From an uncultured Clostridia bacterium (GTDB lineage Bacteria > Bacillota > Clostridia > Christensenellales > Borkfalkiaceae), in assembly GCA_947629845.1 (NCBI GenBank), contig CANRFD010000014.1, positions 1 through 21,852 on the forward strand: 21,852 nt of DNA, given 5' to 3'. Under the pieces are notes generated by a model. The model was not told where the DNA came from and did not search any database. It saw nothing but the letters and a program-made list of their open reading frames with translations. Below are positions 4,591-12,698 of this stretch, piece by piece (positions within the stretch are counted from its first letter, which is position 1; every line of letters starts with the position of its first letter). Position numbers and translations under genes: made by a program.

Positions 4591-6303
4591 CTATTTTTGC
4601 CCCGATTCGTAGCAATCGCAGGGTTTTCCGTCGGGTAAAAAGCCTGTGTCCGAACACTTCTTGCAGAAATATTTGGGCGTGAGATCGGCTTCGGAGAGAC
4701 CGAGGCGGGCGAGCGCGAAGAGGCGGGCGCGGCGGGCGCCCTCGAGCTCTTCGGAGAGGCGGGCGGCGTCGGCAGGGGAATAGAGCTCCGCCTTTGCAAG
4801 GGCGATCTCGCCCTTTCGCACCGCGGCGTCGGCATTGCGGAAGGCCTCGTCCTTTCCCGCTTCGGCGCGTGCGCGTTCGGCCGCCGACTGGGCGGCGTTC
4901 CTGCGGACGGCGTAGAAGCGGTCGCGCTCCGCACGGCGGTCGGCTGCGACTGCCGCCTCCGCTTTCAGCTCGGGGCGCTCCGTCTTGCGGGCGGGGATCT
5001 CTGCGACGGTTACGGCGCCTGCGCGCTTCCACTCGGAGAGCAGCTTGTTCATGTAGGGCAGGGGGGACGAGGCGCCGAAGCTGCGGCGCGCCGCCTCCTC
5101 GATCATTTCGTCGGAGAAGTTCCACTCGTTGCGCCAGATGGCGATCATGTCGAGGGCGGACTGCGTCTTTTTTACGACGCCGCACACCGCCTGAATGCGC
5201 TGGAGAAGGCGCAGCTCCCTGTCTCTGGCGGCGCAATAGGCCTTTACGCTCTCGCCGTCCACCGTTCCCGCGCGGTAGAGCGTATCGATGAGCGCGTCGA
5301 GCTCCGGAAAGCCGTAGCCGAGCTTCATCCCGAGCCCCGCGAGGAGGGACAGGCTCTCCTCGTCGTAGCCGCGTTCCGTCCATTTTTCGGCGTATTCGTC
5401 GGCAAACGGGCGGGGATTTTGCACCTTTACGCCCAATTTCCGCGCCACTTTGTAGACGACGGAGGCGAGGGCCTCCCTGCGGGCGAGATATTCGCGGGCG
5501 TGCTCTTCGTCGGTCGCCTCCCGCTCAAGGAGCTCCCCGACGAGCAGGTCGAGGGTGGGGAGGGTGCCCTTTTTCAGATATTCCGCGGCGGCGTAGACCG
5601 CCTCGATGCGCATGCCCTGCGAGAGCCACTTTTCGAGGAAGTCATAATCGCCCTCCTGCGGCTTGCGGTACACGCCGATGAGCGCAAAGATGCGGGAGAG
5701 TTCCCGTTCGTGCACGTTGAAGTCGGCAAGGTCGGCCTCCACCTGTTCGTATGTATACTTGCTCTCGCGGCACAGCTTCTGTGCCTTGTTGATGACGTGG
5801 GAGAAGGAGAGCTTCTCGCCGTCCTTCTTCACGCAGTACTCCACGACGAGGAGGAAGGCCTGCTGCTCCATGGGCTCCTTTTCGAGAAATTCGAGGAGCT
5901 TTTGCATCTCGAAGGGGCGGAACTCCCGCCCCGCCTTTTGCAGAAGTTTGTAGAGCTCGCGGTTAAATTCGGCGTATTTTTCCGGCCGCACCGTCTTGGG
6001 CTTGCCCACGGCGGAGGAGACGGGGAGATATTCGACGAAGAGGGGCTCGCGGGAGAGGACGTGCACGAGGTCGCATTCCTCCCAAAAATCGTAGATCTCG
6101 GCAAAGCGCTTGTAGGGGATCCCCAAAAGTTTTGCGGCGCTCGCGGCGTCGAACTCGTTGCCGCACTGGCAAAGATACAGCCCATAGAGATAGACGCGGA
6201 CAGCGTCCCCGTCGGCCTGCGGCAGATATTTGGTGATGAACTGATTTTCCACGCTCGTGTACATGTTCGCGGTAAAATCCTTGGAAAAAGCGCTGAACGA
6301 CAT
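4591..6303 (-). CDS. DnaD-like replication protein fused to a DnaC/DnaI-type N-terminal zinc domain
   Basis: A 570-residue protein. Residues 1-100 look like a winged-helix N-terminal domain. Residues about 120-260 and 375-430 resemble DnaD/DnaB C-terminal repeats; the second (LDMIAIWRNEWNFSDEMIEEAARRS...YMNKLLSEWKRAG) is very typical of DnaD primosome proteins, which remodel origin DNA and recruit the helicase loader. Residues about 455-570 are an Ala/Glu/Arg-rich helical region ending in C547-x2-C550-x11-C562-x-C564 within YFCKKCSDTGFLPDGKPCDC. That is the signature of the N-terminal, helicase-binding zinc domain of Clostridia DnaC/DnaI. The frame stops five residues later, so there is no Walker A or AAA+ domain and no room for one before the terminator. 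The ATG at 6303 has GGAGG at 6308-6312. The frame stays open upstream of 6303, but that part is only antisense to sbcD. Confidence 0.82.
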   Translation of the reverse strand: MSFSAFSKDFTANMYTSVENQFITKYLPQADGDAVRVYLYGLYLCQCGNEFDAASAAKLLGIPYKRFAEIYDFWEECDLVHVLSREPLFVEYLPVSSAVGKPKTVRPEKYAEFNRELYKLLQKAGREFRPFEMQKLLEFLEKEPMEQQAFLLVVEYCVKKDGEKLSFSHVINKAQKLCRESKYTYEQVEADLADFNVHERELSRIFALIGVYRKPQEGDYDFLEKWLSQGMRIEAVYAAAEYLKKGTLPTLDLLVGELLEREATDEEHAREYLARREALASVVYKVARKLGVKVQNPRPFADEYAEKWTERGYDEESLSLLAGLGMKLGYGFPELDALIDTLYRAGTVDGESVKAYCAARDRELRLLQRIQAVCGVVKKTQSALDMIAIWRNEWNFSDEMIEEAARRSFGASSPLPYMNKLLSEWKRAGAVTVAEIPARKTERPELKAEAAVAADRRAERDRFYAVRRNAAQSAAERARAEAGKDEAFRNADAAVRKGEIALAKAELYSPADAARLSEELEGARRARLFALARLGLSEADLTPKYFCKKCSDTGFLPDGKPCDCYESGQK

Positions 6304-6351
6304 GACTCCTCCGATCGTTCTTCCGTTTTTTTGCGAAAGCCCTTTCAATGC

Positions 6352-6380
6352 TTGCTTTTTCAAACAAGCTGTTGTATAAT
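6352..6380 (+). promoter_or_regulatory. SigA promoter for sbcDC
   Basis: TTGCTT (6352-6357) and TATAAT (6375-6380) are separated by 17 nt. Transcription would start near 6387, about 67 nt before the sbcD ATG. The -10 box abuts that of the divergent promoter. Confidence 0.8.
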
Positions 6381-6414
6381 AGTATAGCATAACCTGCGGA
6401 TTTTGCAAGCTGTT
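6365..6414. repeat. Direct repeat pair, candidate operator
   Basis: CAAGCTGTT occurs at 6365-6373 and 6406-6414. The 41-nt centre spacing is close to four helical turns. The copies flank both -10 boxes of the divergent promoters. An inverted partner, GCTTG, lies at 6350-6354. A regulator bound on one DNA face is possible but unproven. Confidence 0.4.
6381..6408 (-). promoter_or_regulatory. Extended -10 SigA promoter for the DnaD-like gene
   Basis: Read on the minus strand, TTGCAA (6408-6403) is followed after 16 nt by TATACT (6386-6381), and the TG of an extended -10 (TGCTATACT) is present. Its -10 directly touches the plus-strand TATAAT at 6375-6380, so the two promoters should compete for polymerase. 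Confidence 0.75.
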
Positions 6415-6453
6415 TTTGCGCCCGCGGGAAAATTTTCGGAAACTCGGCAGGAA

Positions 6454-7605
6454 ATGAACATTCTTCACACTTCCGATTGGCATATCGGCAAACGGCTCAT
6501 GGACAGGGAACGGCTCCCCGAACAGATCGCGGCGCTCGACGCGATCGCGGCCGTCTGCGAGGAAAAGGCCGTCGACCTCGTGCTCGTCGCGGGGGACGTG
6601 TTCGATACCTACCTTCCCTCCGCGGAGGCGGAAGAGGTGTTTTTCCGCACGGTGAAAAAACTTGCGGGGGAGAAGCGGGCGGTCGTCATCGTGAGCGGAA
6701 ACCACGACGACGGCGTGCGCCTTGCGGCCTCTTCGCCCCTCGCCGGGGAGGACGGCATCTATATCTTCGGCAACAGGCCGGCAAGTTTCCCCGTCGGCGG
6801 CACGCGGCAGGTGCATGCCGCGGAGGGCGGGGAGAACTATATCGTCATCCAAAACGGGGCGGGCGAGCGGGTGTACATCAACGCCTTGCCCTATCCCAAC
6901 GAGGCGCGCTTCCGCGAGGAGAAATTCGAGGGGACGTTTGCCGAACAAATGGCGGGGTGGATCGCCCGCGGGGACGAAAATTACCGCGGCGACATGCCGC
7001 ACATCCTGCTCTCGCATCTCTTCGTCGCGGGAGGCAGGACGAGCGAGAGCGAGCGGGATATCGACCTCGGCGGCGCGCGTGCGGTGCCCGTTTCCTGCCT
7101 GCCCGCGGAGGGGTACGTCGCGCTCGGCCATCTGCACAAGAAGCAAAATATCGGGGAAAATATCCGTTACAGCGGCTCGCTGCTGCAATATTCCTTCGAC
7201 GAGGCGCCCGACAAGAGCGTGACGCTTCTTAAGACGCACGGAAACGAGATCGCGATCGCGGAAGAGATCCCCCTGAATGTGGGGAAAAAGCTCGTGCGGC
7301 TGGAGGCGGTGGGCGTAGACAATGCGCTGAAACTGCTCCCGCAATACGAGAATTGCTATATCGAACTGACGCTGCATCTCACCGCGCCGATGTCGGCGAC
7401 CGAGACGCAGGCGCTCCGCGAGGCCAACGAAGGGCTCGTCTCGCTCATCACCGCGGTGCAGACCGCGGAGTGCGCAGCTCCCGCCTCCCGTTCGTCGCTC
7501 TCGGCGGGGGAGCTGTTTGAAGAATATTACCGCTCCCAATTCGGGGAGGCGCCGCCCGACGCGCTCAAAACCGCGTTCCTGACGCTCTTGACGGAGGAAA
7601 CATGA
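6454..7605 (+). CDS. sbcD: Exonuclease SbcCD, nuclease subunit SbcD (Mre11-like)
   Basis: A 383-residue metallophosphoesterase, the nuclease half of SbcCD, which opens hairpins and trims DNA double-strand ends and protein-blocked ends in the nucleoid. All Mre11-type metal motifs are visible: DWH (8-10), GDVFD (47-51), GNHDD (82-86), LSHLF, and GHLH (225-228). The C-terminal 130 residues form the capping and SbcC-binding part. Length is close to the family norm of about 400. The ATG at 6454 begins with the conserved MNILHTSDWHIGK and has a modest AGGA at 6449-6452. An upstream in-frame start would add residues not found in the family. The stop overlaps the sbcC ATG (ATGA), so translation is coupled. 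It is driven by the SigA promoter at 6352-6380. Confidence 0.96.
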   Translation: MNILHTSDWHIGKRLMDRERLPEQIAALDAIAAVCEEKAVDLVLVAGDVFDTYLPSAEAEEVFFRTVKKLAGEKRAVVIVSGNHDDGVRLAASSPLAGEDGIYIFGNRPASFPVGGTRQVHAAEGGENYIVIQNGAGERVYINALPYPNEARFREEKFEGTFAEQMAGWIARGDENYRGDMPHILLSHLFVAGGRTSESERDIDLGGARAVPVSCLPAEGYVALGHLHKKQNIGENIRYSGSLLQYSFDEAPDKSVTLLKTHGNEIAIAEEIPLNVGKKLVRLEAVGVDNALKLLPQYENCYIELTLHLTAPMSATETQALREANEGLVSLITAVQTAECAAPASRSSLSAGELFEEYYRSQFGEAPPDALKTAFLTLLTEET

Positions 7606-10184
7606 AACCTCTCCGTCTTGAATTTTGCGGCATCAATTCCTTCTCCGAGCGGGCGGAAGTGGACTTTTCCGATCTGCTGCAGTTCGGCATCTTCGGCATC
7701 TTTGGGGACACGGGCTCGGGCAAGAGCACCATCCTCGATTGCATCGGCTTCGCCCTCTACGGGAACGTGTTCCGCCTCGGGCAGCGGTCGAGCAGCATTG
7801 CCGACATCATCAACTACAAACTTGACAAGGCATACGTCAATTACGACTTCGAGATTGTGTTCGAGGGCCGCCGCAGGACGTTCCGCGTCGAGCGCGAGGT
7901 CAAGCGCAAGAACGCCGTGCAGAGCGCGCGCGTGTACGAGCGGACGGCGGAAGGCGCCCTCGTTGCGATGTGCGACGGCGTCAGGGAGAGCAACGCCCTC
8001 CTCGAGCGCATCGTCGGGCTCGAACAGAAGGACTTCGAAAAGTGCATCGCGCTGCCGCAGGGCGAGTTCGCCCAATTCGTGAAGGCGGCGCGGGGCGACA
8101 GGCTGAAACTTGTCTCCCGCCTGTTCGACCTCGAGGCGTACGGCGAGGCGCTGACCAAGCGCGCAGGGGCGCATTACCATGCGGCGAAGGGGGAGGCGGA
8201 AGTCCTCGCGGCGCGGCTCGACCCGTACAGGGAGATCACCAAGGCGGCGATCGAGCAGTGCAAGCAGGAAATTTCCTCCCTCGAAGAGGAGGAGAAGAAG
8301 GCCGTCGCGCAGCTGGCGGAGGCGAGGGAGCGGGAAAAATCGCTGACCGCGCTCGCCGAGCGGAAGGCCGCCGCGGAACGTGCGGCGGAGGCGTTTGCGC
8401 GGCTGCAGGCGAAGAGCGGGGAGATGAAGGCGCTCGAGGGGGAACTTTCCCGCCTCGACCGCGCGGGGGCCGTCGTCGCGCTTGCGGACGAGGGCAGGAT
8501 CGCGGCGCACAGGAACGAGGCGGCGCAGAGGACGCTCGCCGAGCGGAAGGAGCGCTTCGAACGTGCGCTCGCCGCCGAGCGGGAGCTGCCGCCCTTCGAC
8601 GAAGAGAAGGCGGACGAGGAGATCGCCGCGCTCACCGAACAGGCGGCAAGGGCCGCCGACCTCGAGGAGCGGAAAAAGCGCAGGGAGGAGACGCAGCGTG
8701 CGCTCGACGCCGTGACGGCGGACTTCCGCGACGAGGCGGGCCGCTTCCCCGAATTTTCCTACGAGGACGAGAGGGCGGCCATCGAAATGCGGCTACAAAA
8801 GCTCGGCGAGGGGGATTTTCTCTCCTTTGCCAACGCCAACGGCAAGGCCGAGCTCTTCCGCGAGGAGTACGGGACGTTCGCGGGCGAATTGGAGGCGCTG
8901 ACGGGGAAATATCCCATTATCGCGGCGGACAGCGTGCCGCTGATCGAGAAATACAGCGGGCTTGCAAGGGGGGCGAAACGCGATCTCGCCGCGCTCAGGC
9001 AGGCCTACGAGGAGCGCGAGAAGCTGCGCGCGGACGCGCAGAAGGCGCTCGTGGAGCTGGAGACGTACCGCGGAAAGTACGCGCTCCACAACCAGCGGCT
9101 GCAACAGCTGCAGACGGAGTTCAAGCGGCTGAAGGAGCAGCTCGCGGCATGCGGGGAGGCGCCCGCGGAGGACGTCTCTTACGCCGGGCTGCAACGTTCG
9201 CTCGAGGAGAAGAAGCGAGAAAAGAAGCGCATCGCGGAGGCGAAGCGGCAGGCGGAACGCGCCCGCGGCGACGCAGAGGTGGCGCTTGCCTCGGCACAGG
9301 CGAGCGCAGAGGCCGCGCATGAGAGTTTGGAGGAGGCCAAGCGGAGGTTCCGCGAGGCGTGCGAAAAGAACGGCTTCGGGAGCGCAGCCGAGGCGCGTGC
9401 GCTCGTGGAGAAGTACGGGGACGCTGGGGAGGCGCACAGCCGCCTCGAGGCGTACCGCCGCGAGTATGCCGCCGCCGAGGCGCGCACGCGGGAATATTCC
9501 GCCGAGGACTTTTCGGCAGCGGAGGGGGACGCTCCCGCCGAGGCGTGCCGTGCGCTTGCGGAGGCGGAGGAGCGCGAGAAGGAGCTGGTTAAGACGCTCG
9601 CCCTGCGCCGCGACGCCCTCGCACGGGCGGAGAAGGACTACGAGACGAAGCGTTCGCTCGAGAAGGCCTATTCCGAAAAACAGGCCGAGGCCGACGTCGC
9701 GGAACGGTTGAAACGGCTGCTCGAGGGCAACAAATTTATGGAATTTGTCGCGGAGGAGTGCCTTCAGAACGTCGCGGCGAATGCGAGCGCGCGGCTGCTG
9801 ACGCTCACGGGCGGGCGGTATTTCCTGCGCTACGACAGCGGATTTGTGGTCGGCGACAACTTCAACGGCGGCGCGACGCGCGGCGTGTATACGCTCTCGG
9901 GCGGCGAGACCTTCCTTGTGTCGCTGTCGCTCGCGCTGGCGCTTTCGGCGGAAATTTGCCTGAAGTCTCTCCGTCCCATCGAATTTTTCTTCCTCGACGA
10001 GGGCTTCGGCACCCTCGACGAACACCTCGTGGACGTCGTTCTCGACAGCCTCGAAAAATTGAAGAACCAACATTTCTCCATCGGGATCATCTCCCACGTG
10101 GAGGAGTTGAAACATCGGATCGATAAAAAACTGCTCGTGAAAAAGGCGACCGAGAAACACGGTTCGCAGATCACGGCGGAGTGA
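7602..10184 (+). CDS. sbcC: Exonuclease SbcCD, ATPase subunit SbcC (Rad50-like)
   Basis: An 860-residue SMC-like ATPase that partners SbcD. Walker A is GDTGSGKST (35-43). The Q-loop is in ALPQGEFAQFVKAA. A long Ala/Glu/Arg/Lys coiled coil spans about residues 190-700. The ABC signature LSGGE is at 765-769 and Walker B FFFLDEGFGTLDE has D799/E800. The protein is shorter than typical SbcC (about 1000-1100 residues). No CxxC zinc hook is present anywhere: the cysteines are all isolated, the nearest to the middle being in LAACGEAPAE. It may dimerise differently at the coil apex. The ATG overlaps the sbcD stop by 4 nt, and the downstream hydrolase begins about 8 nt after its stop. Confidence 0.95.
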   Translation: MKPLRLEFCGINSFSERAEVDFSDLLQFGIFGIFGDTGSGKSTILDCIGFALYGNVFRLGQRSSSIADIINYKLDKAYVNYDFEIVFEGRRRTFRVEREVKRKNAVQSARVYERTAEGALVAMCDGVRESNALLERIVGLEQKDFEKCIALPQGEFAQFVKAARGDRLKLVSRLFDLEAYGEALTKRAGAHYHAAKGEAEVLAARLDPYREITKAAIEQCKQEISSLEEEEKKAVAQLAEAREREKSLTALAERKAAAERAAEAFARLQAKSGEMKALEGELSRLDRAGAVVALADEGRIAAHRNEAAQRTLAERKERFERALAAERELPPFDEEKADEEIAALTEQAARAADLEERKKRREETQRALDAVTADFRDEAGRFPEFSYEDERAAIEMRLQKLGEGDFLSFANANGKAELFREEYGTFAGELEALTGKYPIIAADSVPLIEKYSGLARGAKRDLAALRQAYEEREKLRADAQKALVELETYRGKYALHNQRLQQLQTEFKRLKEQLAACGEAPAEDVSYAGLQRSLEEKKREKKRIAEAKRQAERARGDAEVALASAQASAEAAHESLEEAKRRFREACEKNGFGSAAEARALVEKYGDAGEAHSRLEAYRREYAAAEARTREYSAEDFSAAEGDAPAEACRALAEAEEREKELVKTLALRRDALARAEKDYETKRSLEKAYSEKQAEADVAERLKRLLEGNKFMEFVAEECLQNVAANASARLLTLTGGRYFLRYDSGFVVGDNFNGGATRGVYTLSGGETFLVSLSLALALSAEICLKSLRPIEFFFLDEGFGTLDEHLVDVVLDSLEKLKNQHFSIGIISHVEELKHRIDKKLLVKKATEKHGSQITAE

Positions 10185-10192
10185 GGTTAAAA

Positions 10193-11875
10193 TTGGCAAA
10201 CACGATTTTGACGCCCGTGACCCTGTGGCGGGACTTTGACGAGACGCTTCCCCTCGGCGAGGAGACCGTCTCCGAACGCACCGAGGACGGCATCACCGTC
10301 CGGGAACTCTTTTTCGGCGGGAGACAGACGGAAAAGGGCAGAGTGAAGATCTACGCGAATTACTGCTATCCCGAGGGGGAGGCGAGCTTCCCCGCCGTGA
10401 TGGTGTTCTTCGAGGCGGGCTTTGCCGCCGATCCCCGCTTTGTCGCCCGTCTGGTGCGCCGCGGCTACGGCGTGCTGTGCGTCGATTACTGCGGCGACAA
10501 CGGCACGGAAAAGCATACTTATTACCCGGAGGACGTCGATTACGCCAACTATGCGCGCGCGGGCAGGCATATGGACTACGCCGACGAGACTGCGCGCGAG
10601 ACGAGCTGGTACGAGTGGGCGGGCGTCGCCCGCTATGCCGCGCGCTACCTTGCCGAGCGTCCCGAAGTGACCGCCGTCGGCGCCGTGGGGCTGCGCACGG
10701 GCGGCGAAGTGCTGTTCAAGATCGCGCCCTATTCCAAGCTCGCCTGCCTGATCTCCGTGTGTGCGGCGGGCTGGCTCGCCTACCGCGGCGTGGAGAAGTT
10801 CGGCGAGGGCGAACAGCACATCTTCGACGAGGAGCGGCACCGCTTTATCGCGGGCATCGACTCGCAGAGCTATGCGCCCTATGTGAACTGCCCCGTGATG
10901 CTGCTCTCCGCCATCAACGACAAGAAGTGCAATTACGACAGGGTCTACGATACCTTCCGCCAGATCAATCCCGAAGTGGAAAAGGCCATTCTGTACTCCG
11001 CCCACGGGAACGGGCTGATCGGTTCGCACTCCATGCACAACCTCTTTCTCTTCCTCGATAAATATCTCAAGGGGCACTCCGTCTATGTGAGCAAGCCCAT
11101 CACGCTCGAAGTCGGCGAGACGGAGAGCGGCGACCTCGTCGCGACCTGCCACTTCGACGAAGAGGGGGAGATCAGCGAGTACGGCATCTTCTATACCGAG
11201 AAGATCAACGGCTCGACGGCGCGGGACTGGACGCGCATCCTCGGGAGGTCGGAAGATCTCGACGGGACGACGGGGCGCGTGCCCCTCGACGTATACGAGA
11301 AGGGCGACAAGATGCTCATCTACGCGTTTGCGAAATATTCCAACAACTTCTCGGTGACGTCGCGGATCACCGACGTGACGCTCGGCAAGCGCTACCGCAA
11401 CAGCAAGCCCATGAGCCGCGTCATCTATTCCAATAAAGACGGGATGAACGGATTTTCCTCCTACCGCCTGCGCTCGCTCTCGGTCGCCGACTGCTTTGCG
11501 GACGGCGGAAATTCCGAAATGCATCTCATGCCCGGCTACGGCGGCATCGAGGGGCTCACCGTGGGCGGCGGCGTCATCTCTTACCGCGTCAGCGAACCGG
11601 GATACGAACCCCCGGACGGCGCGAATTTCCGCTTCGACGCATACAGCGAAAAGGGAGCCGCCCTGAAGGTGGTGTTCTACCTCGACGAGGACGAGACCAA
11701 CGGCTACGCCTGCGAGCTCCGCGTGGAGGCGGGCGGAAAGTGGAAGGGCTTTATGCTCTCCTGCGGCGATCTCAAGTCGGCGACGGGCGCGCCGCTCCCC
11801 GATTTTTCGGGCGTCGTCTCCGTCGTATTCCTCGGGGAAGGGGAACTTCTCATCAATAACTTGCTATGGATATGA
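10193..11875 (+). CDS. Degenerate alpha/beta-hydrolase with C-terminal beta-sandwich region
   Basis: A 560-residue protein with no signal peptide. Residues 1 to about 300 read as an alpha/beta hydrolase close to the dienelactone hydrolase/BAAT-like esterases: PAVMVFFEAGF, RGYGVLCVDYCGDNGTEKHT, an elbow VGLRTGGEVLF, an acid-loop Asp in SAINDKK (D243), and a His in SAHGNG (H271). The nucleophile elbow G-x-S-x-G reads G-L-R168-T-G, so the catalytic serine is arginine and the protein is probably not a classic esterase. Residues about 300-560 are beta-rich, ending in a jelly-roll-like part (ELRVEAGGKWKGFMLS). TTG 10193 is preferred because GAGGT (10183-10187) sits 5 nt upstream. A GTG at 10181 has no usable spacing. 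It lies between sbcC and the DUF951 gene, and its role is unknown. Confidence 0.7.
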   Translation: MANTILTPVTLWRDFDETLPLGEETVSERTEDGITVRELFFGGRQTEKGRVKIYANYCYPEGEASFPAVMVFFEAGFAADPRFVARLVRRGYGVLCVDYCGDNGTEKHTYYPEDVDYANYARAGRHMDYADETARETSWYEWAGVARYAARYLAERPEVTAVGAVGLRTGGEVLFKIAPYSKLACLISVCAAGWLAYRGVEKFGEGEQHIFDEERHRFIAGIDSQSYAPYVNCPVMLLSAINDKKCNYDRVYDTFRQINPEVEKAILYSAHGNGLIGSHSMHNLFLFLDKYLKGHSVYVSKPITLEVGETESGDLVATCHFDEEGEISEYGIFYTEKINGSTARDWTRILGRSEDLDGTTGRVPLDVYEKGDKMLIYAFAKYSNNFSVTSRITDVTLGKRYRNSKPMSRVIYSNKDGMNGFSSYRLRSLSVADCFADGGNSEMHLMPGYGGIEGLTVGGGVISYRVSEPGYEPPDGANFRFDAYSEKGAALKVVFYLDEDETNGYACELRVEAGGKWKGFMLSCGDLKSATGAPLPDFSGVVSVVFLGEGELLINNLLWI

Positions 11876-12057
11876 GCTTGCTGCGGCTCGGCGCCGAAGT
11901 CGAGACCAAAAAACCGCACCCGTGCGGCGGAAACCGCTGGGAGATCGTGCGGACGGGCGCCGACTATAAGATCAGATGCCGCACCTGCGGGCGGGTCGTC
12001 ATGCTGGCGCCCGACGAGCTGCTGCGGCGGATCAAAAAGGTGGAGGCGCAGACGTGA
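11866..12057 (+). CDS. DUF951-family small zinc-binding-type protein (YyzM-like)
   Basis: A 63-residue protein with the family hallmark KKPHPCGGNRWEIVRTGADYKIRCRTCGRVVML. A Cys in HPCG and a CxxC in CRTCG could bind a metal. Function is unknown; in Bacillus the yyzM relative lies near the origin of replication. The first ATG (11866) gives an N-terminus as long as that of YyzM. A second in-frame ATG at 11872 overlaps the hydrolase stop as ATGA and is an equally reasonable start. No clear ribosome binding site precedes either, so translational coupling to the upstream gene is likely. The stop overlaps the lepB start. Confidence 0.9.
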   Translation: MDMSLLRLGAEVETKKPHPCGGNRWEIVRTGADYKIRCRTCGRVVMLAPDELLRRIKKVEAQT

Positions 12058-12698
12058 TGGCAAAGAAACGTCCCAAGCTGATGAGACGGGAAGGCGAGAG
12101 GGGAAGCATCTTTTCGCTCGCCGTCATCGCGGTGATGCTCTTTGTGTTCCTCGTCATCTTTACGGGGGTCTGGTTCCGCGATCATTATGTGGCGTACGAG
12201 ATCGTGGGCTCGTCCATGGAGCGCACGCTTTCCGACGGCGACTGGGTGTACGGAAACCAGCGCCTGAAGGCGGAGCGCGGCGACGTCGTGATCGTGGACG
12301 TGAAGGATCGCCCGGTGTTCGGCGGAGACGAGGCCATCATCAAGCGGCTCATCGCCGTCGGGGGCGATACCGTCGTGTGCAGAGACGGCGTCGTGTATGT
12401 GAAGGAGCAGGAGGGCGACTTCTACGCCGTCGACGACGGTCACGCATTCGGCCCGACCGCCGATTTCGACGCCGTCACGCTGGCGCAGGGAGAGATCTTT
12501 GTGATGGGCGACAACCGCGAGGGCAGGAACAGCTTCGACAGCCGCGACAGGCGGGTCGGCCCCCTGCGGTACGATAAGATCGTCGCCGTCGTGCCGGAAT
12601 GGTCGGTCGAATGGAGGGATTCCATCGGCGCGTGGGAGATGTTCCGCAAAGATGTGAGAGATTTTTTTGCCAATCTGTTTAATGGGGGTGTAAAATGA
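12057..12698 (+). CDS. lepB: Signal peptidase I
   Basis: A 213-residue membrane protease that removes signal peptides from secreted proteins on the outer face of the membrane. One N-terminal transmembrane segment spans about 18-40 (FSLAVIAVMLFVFLVIFTGVWF). The catalytic serine is S53 in GSSMERTL, and the general-base lysine is K96 in IIKRLIAVGGD. The conserved box GEIFVMGDNREGRNSFDSR follows. The usual SMxPTL motif reads SMERTL, with Arg replacing the proline. The ATG at 12057 overlaps the previous stop (TGATG), with GGAGG at 12042-12046. A GTG at 12054 is the alternative. It ends in an ATGA overlap with the DegV gene. Confidence 0.94.
   Translation: MAKKRPKLMRREGERGSIFSLAVIAVMLFVFLVIFTGVWFRDHYVAYEIVGSSMERTLSDGDWVYGNQRLKAERGDVVIVDVKDRPVFGGDEAIIKRLIAVGGDTVVCRDGVVYVKEQEGDFYAVDDGHAFGPTADFDAVTLAQGEIFVMGDNREGRNSFDSRDRRVGPLRYDKIVAVVPEWSVEWRDSIGAWEMFRKDVRDFFANLFNGGVK

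Noticed and set aside
6304..7539. N-terminal extension of the minus-strand DnaD-like reading frame, which stays open across sbcD
   Set aside because: It is the antisense of sbcD, kept open by high GC. A clear ATG with GGAGG starts the real protein at 6303, and the extension lacks any domain.
8793..10199. Long minus-strand frame opposite sbcC and other GC-driven shadow frames
   Set aside because: They lie within confidently assigned genes and have no family signal or start site.
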